The position numbers and the translations under genes were made by a program. 64,000 bases of DNA, taken from assembly GCA_963709555.1 (NCBI GenBank), contig CAVPWR010000005.1, positions 310,001-374,000 of the forward strand. The letters run 5' to 3'. The DNA comes from Sulfurisoma sp963709555 (GTDB lineage Bacteria > Pseudomonadota > Gammaproteobacteria > Burkholderiales > Rhodocyclaceae). Positions 38,101-46,624 of the stretch are shown in pieces. Under the pieces are notes generated by a model. The model searched no databases and had not been told where the DNA came from. It was given only the letters and a program-made list of their open reading frames with translations. The stretch's first letter is position 1, and every line of letters starts with the position of its first letter.

Positions 38101-38134
38101 GGAACGGGAGGAAACCCAGGTTTCCTCCCGTTCC
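38101..38134. repeat. Second perfect inverted repeat after groL
   Basis: Arms 38101-38116 and 38119-38134 are perfectly complementary over 16 bases with only CA between them. A two-base loop means the RNA form would open to four or more bases; a DNA cruciform is possible. Confidence 0.65.
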
Positions 38135-38153
38135 CCACCTTCCTGCTAGTCAG

Positions 38154-38189
38154 CGCCCCGCACGGGAAACCGTGCGGGGCGTTTTCTTT
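38154..38189 (+). terminator. Intrinsic terminator of the groESL operon
   Basis: A 12-bp perfect stem (CGCCCCGCACGG, loop GAAA, complement) at 38154-38181 is followed by TTTTCTTT. The GNRA tetraloop and T tract make this the likely true terminator after the two preceding hairpins. Confidence 0.88.
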
Positions 38190-38236
38190 GGTGTCTCAAA
38201 AACTCGGCGCTGGCGATACGCCGCCCGCCATGCGCG

Positions 38237-38485
38237 TCAGCCGGTGTTCACGCCGAGGCTGATCCACACCAGTTGCGGAATGCCTTCCGTTTCCCGCTTG
38301 GCCATCGTTCGCACCTTGTGCGCTTCGATTGTGCGCACGCTGATGCCCAGCGCATCCACGATCTCGCGGTTGTGGCGGCCGGCTATGACCAGTTCCATCA
38401 CTTCGCGCTCGCGCGGCGTCAAGTCCTTCAGGCATTGCGCGAATTCCGCCTGTCGATCCGCTGGGACCAGGCCTTCTGATGGCGT
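38237..38485 (-). pseudogene. Remnant of a LuxR/FixJ-type response regulator (DNA-binding domain only)
   Basis: About 82 codons are open after an in-frame TAA. They read SEGLVPADRQAEFAQCLKDL, then TPREREVMELVIAGRHNREI and ALGISVRTIEAHKVR, a standard LuxR-type helix-turn-helix. The receiver domain is missing, no good start codon precedes the fragment, and the C-terminus is atypical (LGVNTG). Probably a decayed gene. Confidence 0.7.
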
Positions 38486-38531
38486 GCGTTATGCTCTCCC
38501 TGCCTGAAGCCGCCAAACGATTGGAGACACC

Positions 38532-38945
38532 ATGCAACTCATGATCATCGCCGCGATTTTCGTCGGCATCGGCGCCGTTGCCTTCGCCATGCAGAACAAC
38601 CTGCCGGTCACCGTCAACTTCCTGCTCTGGCGCTTCGACAGTTCGCTGGCCATGGTGCTGCTGCTGGCGCTGGCTACAGGCGCCATCGTGGTGGCCCTGC
38701 TGACGACGCCGGGCACCCTGCGCCGGCAGTGGCAGCTGGCCCGCCAGCGGCGTCAATTGGAGGAGCTGGAAAAGCGTTGCGATGTGCAGCGCGATGCCAT
38801 GGCCGAGCTGGAGAGGCGAATCGCTGCTGCCGGCGGCGCCGCGCCGCAGCAGCCGGTGGAAGTTCCTTACGTCGGACTGAAACAATTGATCGTCGGGGAG
38901 CGCCAGGGCGAAGGCGCTGGCACGAAGACGCCAGAGGCGAACTGA
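38532..38945 (+). CDS. LapA-domain (DUF1049) membrane protein
   Basis: 137 residues with two membrane helices (about 3-20 and 39-58), a NNLPVTVNFLLWRFD segment typical of the LapA/DUF1049 family, and a cytosolic coiled coil (about 64-98). E. coli LapA acts with LapB in lipopolysaccharide assembly control. No lapB follows here, so the role is inferred from the domain only. Confidence 0.8.
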   Translation: MQLMIIAAIFVGIGAVAFAMQNNLPVTVNFLLWRFDSSLAMVLLLALATGAIVVALLTTPGTLRRQWQLARQRRQLEELEKRCDVQRDAMAELERRIAAAGGAAPQQPVEVPYVGLKQLIVGERQGEGAGTKTPEAN

Positions 38946-39016
38946 AGCGCACGAAAAATCAGGGCACCAGGCCGCTGTACGCGGTGTGCTAGACTTTTTG
39001 GCAGGAAAAAAACGGC

Positions 39017-39050
39017 GGGGAGCGGACTATGCAGGGGATGTCCGCTCCCC
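39017..39050. repeat. Intergenic hairpin upstream of the two-component operon
   Basis: Perfect 11-bp arms GGGGAGCGGAC and GTCCGCTCCCC enclose a 12-base loop in the 229-bp gap before the response regulator. No T tract follows directly. It could be a leader structure or part of a small RNA; I cannot decide. Confidence 0.5.
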
Positions 39051-39174
39051 GAGACTTTCGTAGCACCGCCGAGGCGGCTTACGGCAGTCTCCAAAGACCG
39101 AGAAAGGAGAACAGCGCTGCGAACTCTAGGGCTGGTCTCTTACACTCAACTTACGCTGGCTGGATCACGCCCCA

Positions 39175-39864
39175 ATGAGAATCCTCCTTGCCGAAGACGA
39201 CCGCATCATCGCCGATGGCCTGGTCCGTTCGCTCAAGAAATCCGGCTATGCCGTCGATCACGTCGCCAATGGCGCCGAAGCCGATGCGGCACTGCTGGTG
39301 CAGCAGTTCGATCTGCTGATCCTCGACCTCGGCCTGCCCAGGCTGTCGGGCATCGAGGTACTGAAACGCCTGCGCGGACGCAAGAACGCCACCCCGGTGC
39401 TGATCCTCACCGCCCAGGACGGCGTGGAGGATCGGGTGCGCGGCCTCGATGCCGGCGCCGACGACTACCTGACCAAACCCTTCGCCCTGCCGGAACTCGA
39501 AGCCCGGGTACGTGCGCTGACCCGCCGCGGCACCGGCCAGCCGACCAAAATCGAGGTCGGCCCGCTGAGCTACGATCAGTCCGACCGCATCGCCCGGCTG
39601 ACCGGCGAGGTGGTCGACCTGTCGGCGCGTGAGTTGTGCCTGCTCGAAGTCCTGCTGCTGCGCGTCGGTCGCCTGGTCAGCAAGGACCAGCTGGTCGAAC
39701 ATATGTGCGGCTGGGACGAAGGCGTCAGCACCAACGCCATCGAGGTTTACGTGCATCGCCTGCGCAAGAAGCTGGAGCCGGGCGGCGTCAAGATCGTCAC
39801 CCTGCGCGGCCTCGGCTACTGCCTGGAAAAACCGGGCGGAGGCAGCGTTGAAAAAGACGGCTGA
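39175..39864 (+). CDS. OmpR-family response regulator (TctD/QseB-like)
   Basis: 229 residues. The receiver domain has the acidic pocket E7-D8-D9, phospho-acceptor Asp51 in LILDLGLP and Lys101 in LTKPFAL; a winged-helix domain follows (about 130-222, ending VKIVTLRGLGYCLE). It overlaps the kinase gene by 17 bases. The target genes are not evident; by analogy it may control transport of organic acids. Confidence 0.93.
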   Translation: MRILLAEDDRIIADGLVRSLKKSGYAVDHVANGAEADAALLVQQFDLLILDLGLPRLSGIEVLKRLRGRKNATPVLILTAQDGVEDRVRGLDAGADDYLTKPFALPELEARVRALTRRGTGQPTKIEVGPLSYDQSDRIARLTGEVVDLSARELCLLEVLLLRVGRLVSKDQLVEHMCGWDEGVSTNAIEVYVHRLRKKLEPGGVKIVTLRGLGYCLEKPGGGSVEKDG

Positions 39865-41419
39865 GACAAACGCCCCCCACGCTCGCACAAACGGCTCGCT
39901 GCCCCCGAAAGGGGCGTTTACCGGCTCGCCCTCCAACGCGGCGAGGGCCCCGGGGCGGTCCGGCGCCGTCAAGTTCGGCTCGGTATTCAGCGACCAGAAT
40001 CCCAGCGAATTCAACTCCCTCTTTGGAGAGATCCTCGACTGGATGCTGGCGCCGCTGTTGCTGGTCTGGCCGATTTCCATCGCCGCGACGCACCACATCG
40101 CCAACGACATCGCCAACCAGCCCTACGACCAGGCGCTGGCCGACAGGGTCAGCAACATCGTCAACCAGCTCAAGGTCACGCCCGATGGCGTGTCCGTGAC
40201 CCTGCCCCCGGTCTCGCGGGTGTCGCTGACCGAGGAAGAGGGGGACCGGCAGTTCCACCAGGTCATCCTCGCCGGGGGCGATCTCATCGAGGGCGATCCC
40301 GACATGCCGCAGTTGCCGGTCGGCGAGCCGCGCGTGCCGGGCGGGGTGAAGCTGCGCGACGGCCTGATGCTGGGCGAGCAGGTGCGCATCGCCTACCAGC
40401 TGGTGCCGGCGCAGTGGGACGCGCGGCCGCTGCTGATCCAGGTGGCCGAGACGCGCAAGCAGCGCGGGGCGCTGGCCTCGCGCATCATCTCGGGCGTGCT
40501 GCTGCCGCAGTTCGCCATCATCCCGCTGGCGGTGATCCTGGTTTACCTCGGCCTGTCCAAGGGCCTGGCGCCGCTCGAGCGCCTGCGCGACCGCATCCGC
40601 GCGCGGCGGCCGTCCGATCTCTCGCCCATCCCGATTCGCGGCGTGCCCGACGAGATGCGGCCGGTGGTGGTGTCGTTCAACGAGATGATGCAGCGCCTCG
40701 AAGAGAATCTCGTGGCCCAGCAGCGCTTCATCGCCGACGCCGCCCACCAGATGCGCACGCCGCTGACCGGCCTCAAGATGCAGGCCGAGCTGGCGCTGCG
40801 CGAAACCGATCCGGCGCTGATGCGCGCCGACCTCGAACGCATCGCCGCCAGCACCGACCGGGCCGCCCACCTGATCCACCAGCTGCTGCAGCTGGCGCGG
40901 GCCGAGGCCAGCCACGACAAGGTGCACAAGGCCGAGCAGTTCGACCTCGAGGTGTTGGCGCGCGCCATCACCCAGGACTGGGTCGAACGCGCCATGGCCA
41001 AGGGCATCGACATCGGCTTCGAGGGCGCCGACAGCCTGCTGACCATCGAGGGGGTGCCGCTGCTGTTGCGTGAAATGCTCAACAACCTGGTCGACAATGC
41101 CATCAAATACACGCCGCGCGGCGGCTACGTCACCGTGCGTACCCGTGGCGGCGACTCGGCCAGTCTCGAGGTCGAGGATAGCGGCCCCGGCATCCCCGAA
41201 GCCGAGCGTGAGCGGGTGTTCGAGCGCTTCTACCGCGTGCTGGGTACGGACATCGACGGCAGCGGCCTGGGCCTGCCCATCGTCCAGGAAATCGCCGCAC
41301 TGCACAGCGCCACCGTGGAACTCACGTCGGGGGCCTGGGGGCACGGCACGCGGGTGATCGTGGCTTTCCCGCGCAAGGGCTCGGACGTCATGCCCTATGA
41401 CCTGCGTCAGGGAATCTGA
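39848..41419 (+). CDS. TctE-like sensor histidine kinase with a repeat-encoded N-terminus
   Basis: About 523 residues from TTG 39848, chosen because GGAGG lies 5 bases upstream. Residues 8-45 are translated from a dispersed repeat; normal family sequence starts at NSLFGEILDWMLAPLLLVWP, the first membrane helix. A periplasmic domain, a second helix near 220-240, HAMP, phospho-acceptor His in DAAHQMRTPLTGLK (about residue 299), NNLVDNAIKY and DSGPGIPEAE follow. A downstream start without the repeat cannot be excluded. Confidence 0.88.
   Translation: MKKTAETNAPHARTNGSLPPKGAFTGSPSNAARAPGRSGAVKFGSVFSDQNPSEFNSLFGEILDWMLAPLLLVWPISIAATHHIANDIANQPYDQALADRVSNIVNQLKVTPDGVSVTLPPVSRVSLTEEEGDRQFHQVILAGGDLIEGDPDMPQLPVGEPRVPGGVKLRDGLMLGEQVRIAYQLVPAQWDARPLLIQVAETRKQRGALASRIISGVLLPQFAIIPLAVILVYLGLSKGLAPLERLRDRIRARRPSDLSPIPIRGVPDEMRPVVVSFNEMMQRLEENLVAQQRFIADAAHQMRTPLTGLKMQAELALRETDPALMRADLERIAASTDRAAHLIHQLLQLARAEASHDKVHKAEQFDLEVLARAITQDWVERAMAKGIDIGFEGADSLLTIEGVPLLLREMLNNLVDNAIKYTPRGGYVTVRTRGGDSASLEVEDSGPGIPEAERERVFERFYRVLGTDIDGSGLGLPIVQEIAALHSATVELTSGAWGHGTRVIVAFPRKGSDVMPYDLRQGI
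39868..39960. repeat. Dispersed repeat within the histidine kinase 5' coding region
   Basis: Contains CCCCCCACGCTCGC and CGGCTCGCTGCCCCC, as in the copy at 17527, plus a perfect 9-bp inverted pair AAACGCCCC (39868-39876) and GGGGCGTTT (39911-39919). The kinase reading frame passes through without a stop. Confidence 0.65.
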
Positions 41420-41436
41420 CGGATTGTTGGCGTTCT

Positions 41437-41452
41437 GTAAGACTGCTGTCAG
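41437..41452. promoter_or_regulatory. Motif shared with the actP promoter region (copy 1)
   Basis: GTAAGAC-TGC-TGTCAG lies 160 bp upstream of the DUF4212 gene. The same motif with a different 3-base spacer is found at 52057-52072 before the DUF485-actP operon. It contains a GAC-N4-GTC dyad and may be a common regulator site. Confidence 0.45.
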
Positions 41453-41611
41453 CTAATTGCAAGGACAATGCGGACCAGCCTTATGGGCTAGTCCGACTAT
41501 GCGCATGCGGACAGGCTTTTGGGTGAGGAGACGGCGCGCGGACCAGAGGGGAATACCCCGGTGCGCGTCAGGAAAGCCGGGCCACGGCATCAACCTAGGA
41601 GGAATCCCTTC

Positions 41612-41875
41612 ATGCAATTGACGCAGAAACACCACGACTACTGGAACAAGAACCTAACGGTCACGGCAATCCTGCTGTCGATCTGGTTCGTCGTTACCTT
41701 CGTGTTCGGCTGGTTCGCCCGCGAACTTAACGAAATCAACATCATCGGCCCGCTGGGCTTCTACATGGGGGCTCAGGGTGCGCTGATCATTTATGTCGTG
41801 ATCATCTGGTTCTACGCCCGTTACATGAATAACCTGGACAAGGAATACGGCGTCCATGAAGGGGAGGACGAATAA
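41612..41875 (+). CDS. Sodium:solute symporter small subunit (DUF4212)
   Basis: 87 residues with two membrane helices (about 16-38 and 51-72), starting MQLTQKHHDYWNKNLTVTA, typical of DUF4212. The ATG follows AGGAGG. DUF4212 proteins are partners of VC_2705-type symporters. It overlaps the next gene by one base (TAATG). Confidence 0.88.
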   Translation: MQLTQKHHDYWNKNLTVTAILLSIWFVVTFVFGWFARELNEINIIGPLGFYMGAQGALIIYVVIIWFYARYMNNLDKEYGVHEGEDE

Positions 41876-43992
41876 TGAGCGGCCAAGTCTCTCAGTCCCA
41901 GTTCTACCAGAACCTGAAGAAGTACTACACCTTCTACACCGGCGGCTTCATCACCTTCGTCATCATCGTCGGCATCCTCGAACAGATGGGCGTGCCGAAC
42001 AAGGTGCTGGGCTACATGTTCCTGTTCGCCACCATCCTGCTCTACGCCGGCATCGGCTTCATGTCGAAGACGGCGGACGTGTCGGAATACTACGTCGCGG
42101 GTCGCCGCGTGCCGGCGCTGTTCAACGGCATGGCGACCGGCGCCGACTGGATGTCGGCGGCGTCGTTCATCGGCATGGCCGGCACCCTGTACCTCTCCGG
42201 CTACGACGGCCTCGCCTTCGTCATGGGCTGGACCGGCGGCTACTGCCTGGTGGCGCTGTTCCTCGCGCCCTACCTGCGCAAGTTCGGCCAGTTCACCATT
42301 CCGGACTTCCTCGGCGAGCGCTATGGCGGCAACCTGCCGCGCCTGATCGGCGTGCTCGCCGCCATCATCTGCTCCTTCACCTATGTGATCGCGCAGATCT
42401 ACGGCGTCGGCCTGATCACCAGCCGCTTCACCGGCCTCGAGTTCGGCGTCGGCGTCTTCGTCGGCCTCGCCGGCATCCTGGTCTGCTCCTTCCTCGGCGG
42501 CATGAAGGCGGTGACCTGGACGCAGGTGGCGCAGTACATCATCCTGATCGTGGCCTACATGATCCCGGTGGTGTGGCTGTCGGTGAAGCACACCGGCAAC
42601 CCGGTTCCGCAGCTCTCCGCCTACACCTCGGCGCTGCCGAAGGTGACCGCGCTGGAGAAGGAGTTCAACGACAAGGCGACACCCAAGGGGGCCGCGGAAG
42701 AATCGGTACGCGCCATCTTCCGCGAGCGTGCCGCCGCCACGGACGCCAAGCTCAAAGCGCTGGAAGCGGGCGGTGCCGGCTACCTCGCCGAGGAGAAGGG
42801 CAAGCTCGCAGCCAAGGTCGGCGAACTGAAGGCCGCCAGCCCGGTCGATGCCAAGGCCGTCGAGGCTGCCGAGAAGGCCGTCAAGGACTTCCCGGCCGAT
42901 CCCGCCGCCGCCAAGAAGGCCTGGACCGCAGCCAAAGCTGGTGCAACCGCCAAGGCCGGCAACATCAAGGCCCACGCCGAGCCCTTCGCCGCCACCGGCA
43001 AGACGCCGGAGGAAGTCGAGAAGAACCGGACCAAGGCCAAGAAGAACTTCCTGGCGCTGATCCTCTGCCTGATGGTGGGTACGGCCGCGCTGCCGCACAT
43101 CCTGATGCGTTACTACACGACGCCGTCGGTGAAGGATGCGCGCAGTTCGGTCACCTGGTCGTTGTTCTTCATCTTCCTGCTCTACTTCACCGCACCGGCA
43201 CTGGCCATCCTGGCCAAGTACGAGGTCTATAGCAGCCTGGTTGGAACGAGCTTCGCCTCGCTGCCGGCCTGGGTCAGCAACTGGGCCGCGGTGGACAAGA
43301 CGCTGATGGCGATCGCCGACATCAACAAGGACGGCATCGTGCAACTGGCGGAAATCACCATCGGTGGTGACCTGATCGTGCTGGCGACCCCGGAAATCGC
43401 GGGTCTGCCCTACGTGATCTCGGGTCTGGTGGCGGCCGGTGGCCTCGCGGCGGCGCTGTCAACGGCCGACGGCCTGCTGCTGACCATCGCCAACGCCATG
43501 TCGCACGACCTCTACTACAAGATGATCGACCCCCAAGCCTCGACGGTACGCCGCCTGGCGGTGTCCAAGGGCCTGCTGCTGGTGGTGGCGCTGATTGCCG
43601 CGTGGGTGACCAGCATGAAACCGGGTGACATCCTGTTCCTGGTCGGTGCCGCGTTCTCGCTGGCCGCCTCGGGCTTCTTCCCGGCGCTGGTGCTCGGCGT
43701 GTTCTGGCGGCGTGCCAACTACCTCGGTGCCGTCATCGGCATGAGCGCGGGCCTGGGCATCTGCATGTACTACATGTACATGACCTACCCATTCTTCGGC
43801 GTCAATGCGCCGCTGTGGTGGGACATCGCCCCGATTTCGTCCGGCATCTTCGGCATCCCGGCCGGCATCATCGGCGTGATCGTCGGTTCGCTGATTTCCC
43901 CGGCGCCGAGCAAGAAGATCCAGGAAATGGTCGACTTCGTGCGCTACCCGAGCCTGGATGGCTCGGTGTCGGCGGGCAGCGCGGGTCACTAA
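41875..43992 (+). CDS. VC_2705-type sodium:solute symporter with a large hydrophilic insertion
   Basis: 705 residues; SSF-family symporters usually have about 500-600. The core matches the ActP-like branch: SEYYVAGRRVPALFNGMATG (about 68-87), WMSAASFIGMAG, AVTWTQVAQYIILI and GTAALPHILMRYYTTPS. Between two membrane helices (about residues 240-385) is an Ala/Lys/Glu-rich, coiled-coil-like insertion. Substrate is probably acetate, lactate or another short organic acid. Operon with DUF4212 and closed by a strong terminator. Confidence 0.88.
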   Translation: MSGQVSQSQFYQNLKKYYTFYTGGFITFVIIVGILEQMGVPNKVLGYMFLFATILLYAGIGFMSKTADVSEYYVAGRRVPALFNGMATGADWMSAASFIGMAGTLYLSGYDGLAFVMGWTGGYCLVALFLAPYLRKFGQFTIPDFLGERYGGNLPRLIGVLAAIICSFTYVIAQIYGVGLITSRFTGLEFGVGVFVGLAGILVCSFLGGMKAVTWTQVAQYIILIVAYMIPVVWLSVKHTGNPVPQLSAYTSALPKVTALEKEFNDKATPKGAAEESVRAIFRERAAATDAKLKALEAGGAGYLAEEKGKLAAKVGELKAASPVDAKAVEAAEKAVKDFPADPAAAKKAWTAAKAGATAKAGNIKAHAEPFAATGKTPEEVEKNRTKAKKNFLALILCLMVGTAALPHILMRYYTTPSVKDARSSVTWSLFFIFLLYFTAPALAILAKYEVYSSLVGTSFASLPAWVSNWAAVDKTLMAIADINKDGIVQLAEITIGGDLIVLATPEIAGLPYVISGLVAAGGLAAALSTADGLLLTIANAMSHDLYYKMIDPQASTVRRLAVSKGLLLVVALIAAWVTSMKPGDILFLVGAAFSLAASGFFPALVLGVFWRRANYLGAVIGMSAGLGICMYYMYMTYPFFGVNAPLWWDIAPISSGIFGIPAGIIGVIVGSLISPAPSKKIQEMVDFVRYPSLDGSVSAGSAGH

Positions 43993-44035
43993 GTCGTACT
44001 CTGTAAAAGGAGCGGGGACTCAAGTCCCCTTCCTG

Positions 44036-44069
44036 AAAAAGCCGGCCCGAAACTGGGCCGGCTTTTTTT
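44036..44069. terminator. Terminator after the symporter operon
   Basis: AAAAAGCCGGCCC (44036-44048), loop GAAACT, GGGCCGGC followed by seven T. It can act for the plus-strand operon. The opposite strand also carries a T run, so it is potentially bidirectional toward the TPR gene. Confidence 0.9.
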
Positions 44070-44102
44070 CGCCGGTAGTTGGTCATGCGCCGTCCCGCTG
44101 GC

Positions 44103-44160
44103 GCGCCCCGAAGGTGCCGCGAAGCAAATCCCCTTGCGGGAATGTACCCTTGGGGTGCCG
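44103..44160. repeat. Second-type dispersed repeat, intergenic copy
   Basis: GCGCCCCGAAGG (44103-44114) and AATCCCCTTGCGGGA (44127-44141) also occur, closer together, at 58903-58930. It lies between the symporter terminator and the end of the TPR gene. Confidence 0.5.
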
Positions 44161-44176
44161 ACTTTTTGCAATCAGG

Positions 44177-44767
44177 TCAGAAGGGCATTTTTGGAATGAG
44201 ATGCTGCAAGTCGGGACGCTCTGCGTCTTTAATCAACTGTTGTGCGCGTTTGGGTTCAAACCCAACCAGCCGCTCGAACACTGCCGTGACCTTGTCGGGC
44301 TCATGGGCGTGATGCCGAGCCATCCCCAGTTGATACCAAGCTTCGCCGTTCATCGGTTGCAAAGCGACGGCTTGTTCAAGGGCGGCGGCGGCTTCGCCAT
44401 GCTGGCCGAGGCGGGCATGAGCCAAGCCCATGCCATACCAGGCGCGGTCAAGAATCGGCTTGATGCGCACCGCCTCGCCGAAGGATTGCACCGCGTCGGC
44501 AGGCTTGCCCATCTGTTCGCGCACGAAGCCGAGGTTGAAGTGGCTGTCGGCGTCATCCGGGGCCAGTCGCACGGTCTCGACGAACCACTTTTCGGCGACG
44601 TCGAAACGTTTCTTTTGTGCCGCGATGAAGGCAAGGTGGCGGGCGGCCTGCACGTCGTCGGGCTTGATGCGGTAGGCCGCGGCGAACTCGTTGAAGGCGG
44701 CTTCATCGCGTTTGAAAAAATGCAGCAGCCAGCCGCGGGCATAATGGCGCCAATGTTCGAAATTCAT
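44177..44767 (-). CDS. Tetratricopeptide repeat protein
   Basis: 196 residues from ATG 44767 (MNFEHWRHYARGWLLHFFKR). Four or five TPR units are visible, for example AEKWFVETVRLAPDDADSHF and ALEQAVALQPMNGEAWYQLG. TPRs mediate protein contacts; no enzymatic domain is present. Cytosolic by appearance. Divergent from the small membrane protein gene; partner unknown. Confidence 0.85.
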   Translation of the reverse strand: MNFEHWRHYARGWLLHFFKRDEAAFNEFAAAYRIKPDDVQAARHLAFIAAQKKRFDVAEKWFVETVRLAPDDADSHFNLGFVREQMGKPADAVQSFGEAVRIKPILDRAWYGMGLAHARLGQHGEAAAALEQAVALQPMNGEAWYQLGMARHHAHEPDKVTAVFERLVGFEPKRAQQLIKDAERPDLQHLIPKMPF

Positions 44768-44805
44768 CACCAACCCTGATTGTTTGCTGGAGACAGAAAG
44801 ATACC

Positions 44806-45090
44806 ATGGCACCAACGGAACTCCTGCTTATCGGCGTGCTGCGCGCGCTGGTCGAAGTCGCGCTGCTGGCGCTGCTCGGCCAAGGCTTGCTCGCATTGCT
44901 CGCCGGCGCGCGACGCGACACCAACCCGATTTACGTACTCTTCAAGATCGTCACCAAGCCGGCCATTCGCGGTGCGCGCTGGATCACACCCAAGCTCGTC
45001 CTCGACAAGCACATCCCCTTCGTCGCCTTCTTCCTGCTGTTCTGGCTGTGGATATTCCTCGCTTACGCCAAGCAGTTGCTGGCGAGTTGA
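44806..45090 (+). CDS. Small membrane protein of unknown function
   Basis: 94 residues with hydrophobic segments at about 6-33 and 71-90 and a conserved-looking cytosolic middle, RRDTNPIYVLFKIVTKPAI. I do not recognise a named family. It lies 38 bp from the divergent TPR gene. Confidence 0.6.
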   Translation: MAPTELLLIGVLRALVEVALLALLGQGLLALLAGARRDTNPIYVLFKIVTKPAIRGARWITPKLVLDKHIPFVAFFLLFWLWIFLAYAKQLLAS

Positions 45091-45101
45091 GGGGCGACCG
45101 G

Positions 45102-46523
45102 CTACGGCGCCAGAGTTCCCTGGCGTTCGAGGTTGTGCAGGAAACGGGCGAGGTGCCGGTCGGTCTGGGTGGTGTGGTTGATCAGCCAATCCACCAGCAG
45201 CAGCTGCACTCGGAAGGTGAGGTAGAGCGGATGCAGCTTGCCCGACTCGACTTCGGCGCGCAGCTTGGCGAAATAGTCGGCGAAGGTGCGGTGTTGCCGT
45301 ATGTGCTCCTCGCTGAAGGGGTAGTGATGCTGGCGCATCAAGGCCTCTTCGGTCTTGAAATGGGATAGCGCATAGTCGGCCAGAAATCCCAGCGCCTGCT
45401 TGGCCGAGGGAGGGTCTTCGCCGAGGATGGCCTCGGCCAGCTGGCCCATGCGGGTGAGCAGTTCGCGGTGCTGGGTGTCGATCTCGGCGACGCCGACCGC
45501 GTATTCGTCCTTCCAGGCGATTTCCAGGCCACGGCCGCCAGCCTCGGGGTTGCCCGAGGTCAGCACCTCCTCGCAGCGGGAAAGATAGAGTTTCGCCGCT
45601 CGGTCGTTGGGGGCGATGGCGGCGCAGCGCTTGAACAGCTGCTGGGCGCGCCAGACGTCGCGCATGTGGTAGCAGGCGACGGCCTCTTCGAACATCGGCA
45701 GGGTGGTGAGCTTGCCGGCGCGATCCTCCGGCGTGTCGGCGTCGAGCACTTCATATACCGCCTGCGGGTGGCTCTTGCCCTTGACCAGGATGCGGTCGAC
45801 CAGGCGGATGCGGTAGCGCGAGGGATCCTGCAGGCCGAACAGCGTGTGCTCGCTGATCAAGAGCGGCGCGGCGTAGTCCTTGGTCACGCCCTCGAGGCGC
45901 GAGGCGAGGTTGACCGCATCGCTGATCACCGTGCTGTCCATGCGGTTGAGGCCGCCGACGGTGCCGAGCATGACCATGCCGGTGTTGAGGCCGATGCCGA
46001 TGCGCACAGTGTGGTAGCCGGCGCGGGCGCGACCGATGTTGTAGACGTCGAGTTGCGACAGCATGTCGATGGCGGCGGTCAGGGCGTCGTCGGCGCTCTT
46101 GGGGAATAGCGCCATGATGGCGTCGCCGATGTACTTGTCGATGATGCCGTCGTGGCGGCTGATCACCGGCTCCATCTCGGAGAGGTAGGAGTTGATGAAG
46201 CGGAAGTTCTCCTGCGGCGTCATGGTTTCCGACAGCGCGGTGAAGTCGCGGATGTCGGAGAAAAGGATGGTCATTTCCTTTTCGACGTGGGTGCCGAGCT
46301 CGACGTGCATGATGCTCGGCGTGCGCAGCAAGGACAGGAACTGGCGCGGCACGAACTTGCTGTAGGCGGCCTCGGTGCGTGCCAGCGTGGCGCGGGTGTG
46401 TTCGTGCGCACGGGTCTCGCGTTCGACGGCCTGGCGCAGGGCGGCGATCTCCGCATCCTGGGAGTCGGTGTGGTGCCCCGCGAGGGGCTGCAAGGCGGGC
46501 TCAAAGGGACGAGTGTCAGCCAT
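45102..46523 (-). CDS. Class III nucleotidyl cyclase fused to a hemerythrin domain
   Basis: 473 residues from ATG 46523 (an in-frame TTG at 46532 is an alternative). After an N-terminal coiled coil comes a cyclase domain (about 80-260) with metal-binding Asp in LFSDIRDFTALSE and DKYIGDAIMALF, and ISDAVNLASRLE; Lys and Asp at the purine-specifying positions suggest ATP as substrate. A short helical linker precedes a C-terminal hemerythrin domain (about 335-460) with HRELLTRM, HFKTEE, EEHIRQHRTF and DWLINHTTQTD, the di-iron ligands. Predicted O2- or redox-responsive cAMP synthase. Divergent from the octaheme cytochrome operon. Confidence 0.88.
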   Translation of the reverse strand: MADTRPFEPALQPLAGHHTDSQDAEIAALRQAVERETRAHEHTRATLARTEAAYSKFVPRQFLSLLRTPSIMHVELGTHVEKEMTILFSDIRDFTALSETMTPQENFRFINSYLSEMEPVISRHDGIIDKYIGDAIMALFPKSADDALTAAIDMLSQLDVYNIGRARAGYHTVRIGIGLNTGMVMLGTVGGLNRMDSTVISDAVNLASRLEGVTKDYAAPLLISEHTLFGLQDPSRYRIRLVDRILVKGKSHPQAVYEVLDADTPEDRAGKLTTLPMFEEAVACYHMRDVWRAQQLFKRCAAIAPNDRAAKLYLSRCEEVLTSGNPEAGGRGLEIAWKDEYAVGVAEIDTQHRELLTRMGQLAEAILGEDPPSAKQALGFLADYALSHFKTEEALMRQHHYPFSEEHIRQHRTFADYFAKLRAEVESGKLHPLYLTFRVQLLLVDWLINHTTQTDRHLARFLHNLERQGTLAP

Positions 46524-46624
46524 GGCGATCAAATATCACAATGTTTCCCATAACGCAAACTTTTGGAGGCGTGGCGCCAGCGCCGACTTTCTTGATGCGT
46601 ATCATGGCCGGAATAGCCGCACTG

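Noticed and set aside
41420..41611. Sigma54 promoter before the DUF4212 gene
   Set aside because: TTGGCGTTC and TTGCAAGG occur, but the spacing does not fit GG-N10-GC.
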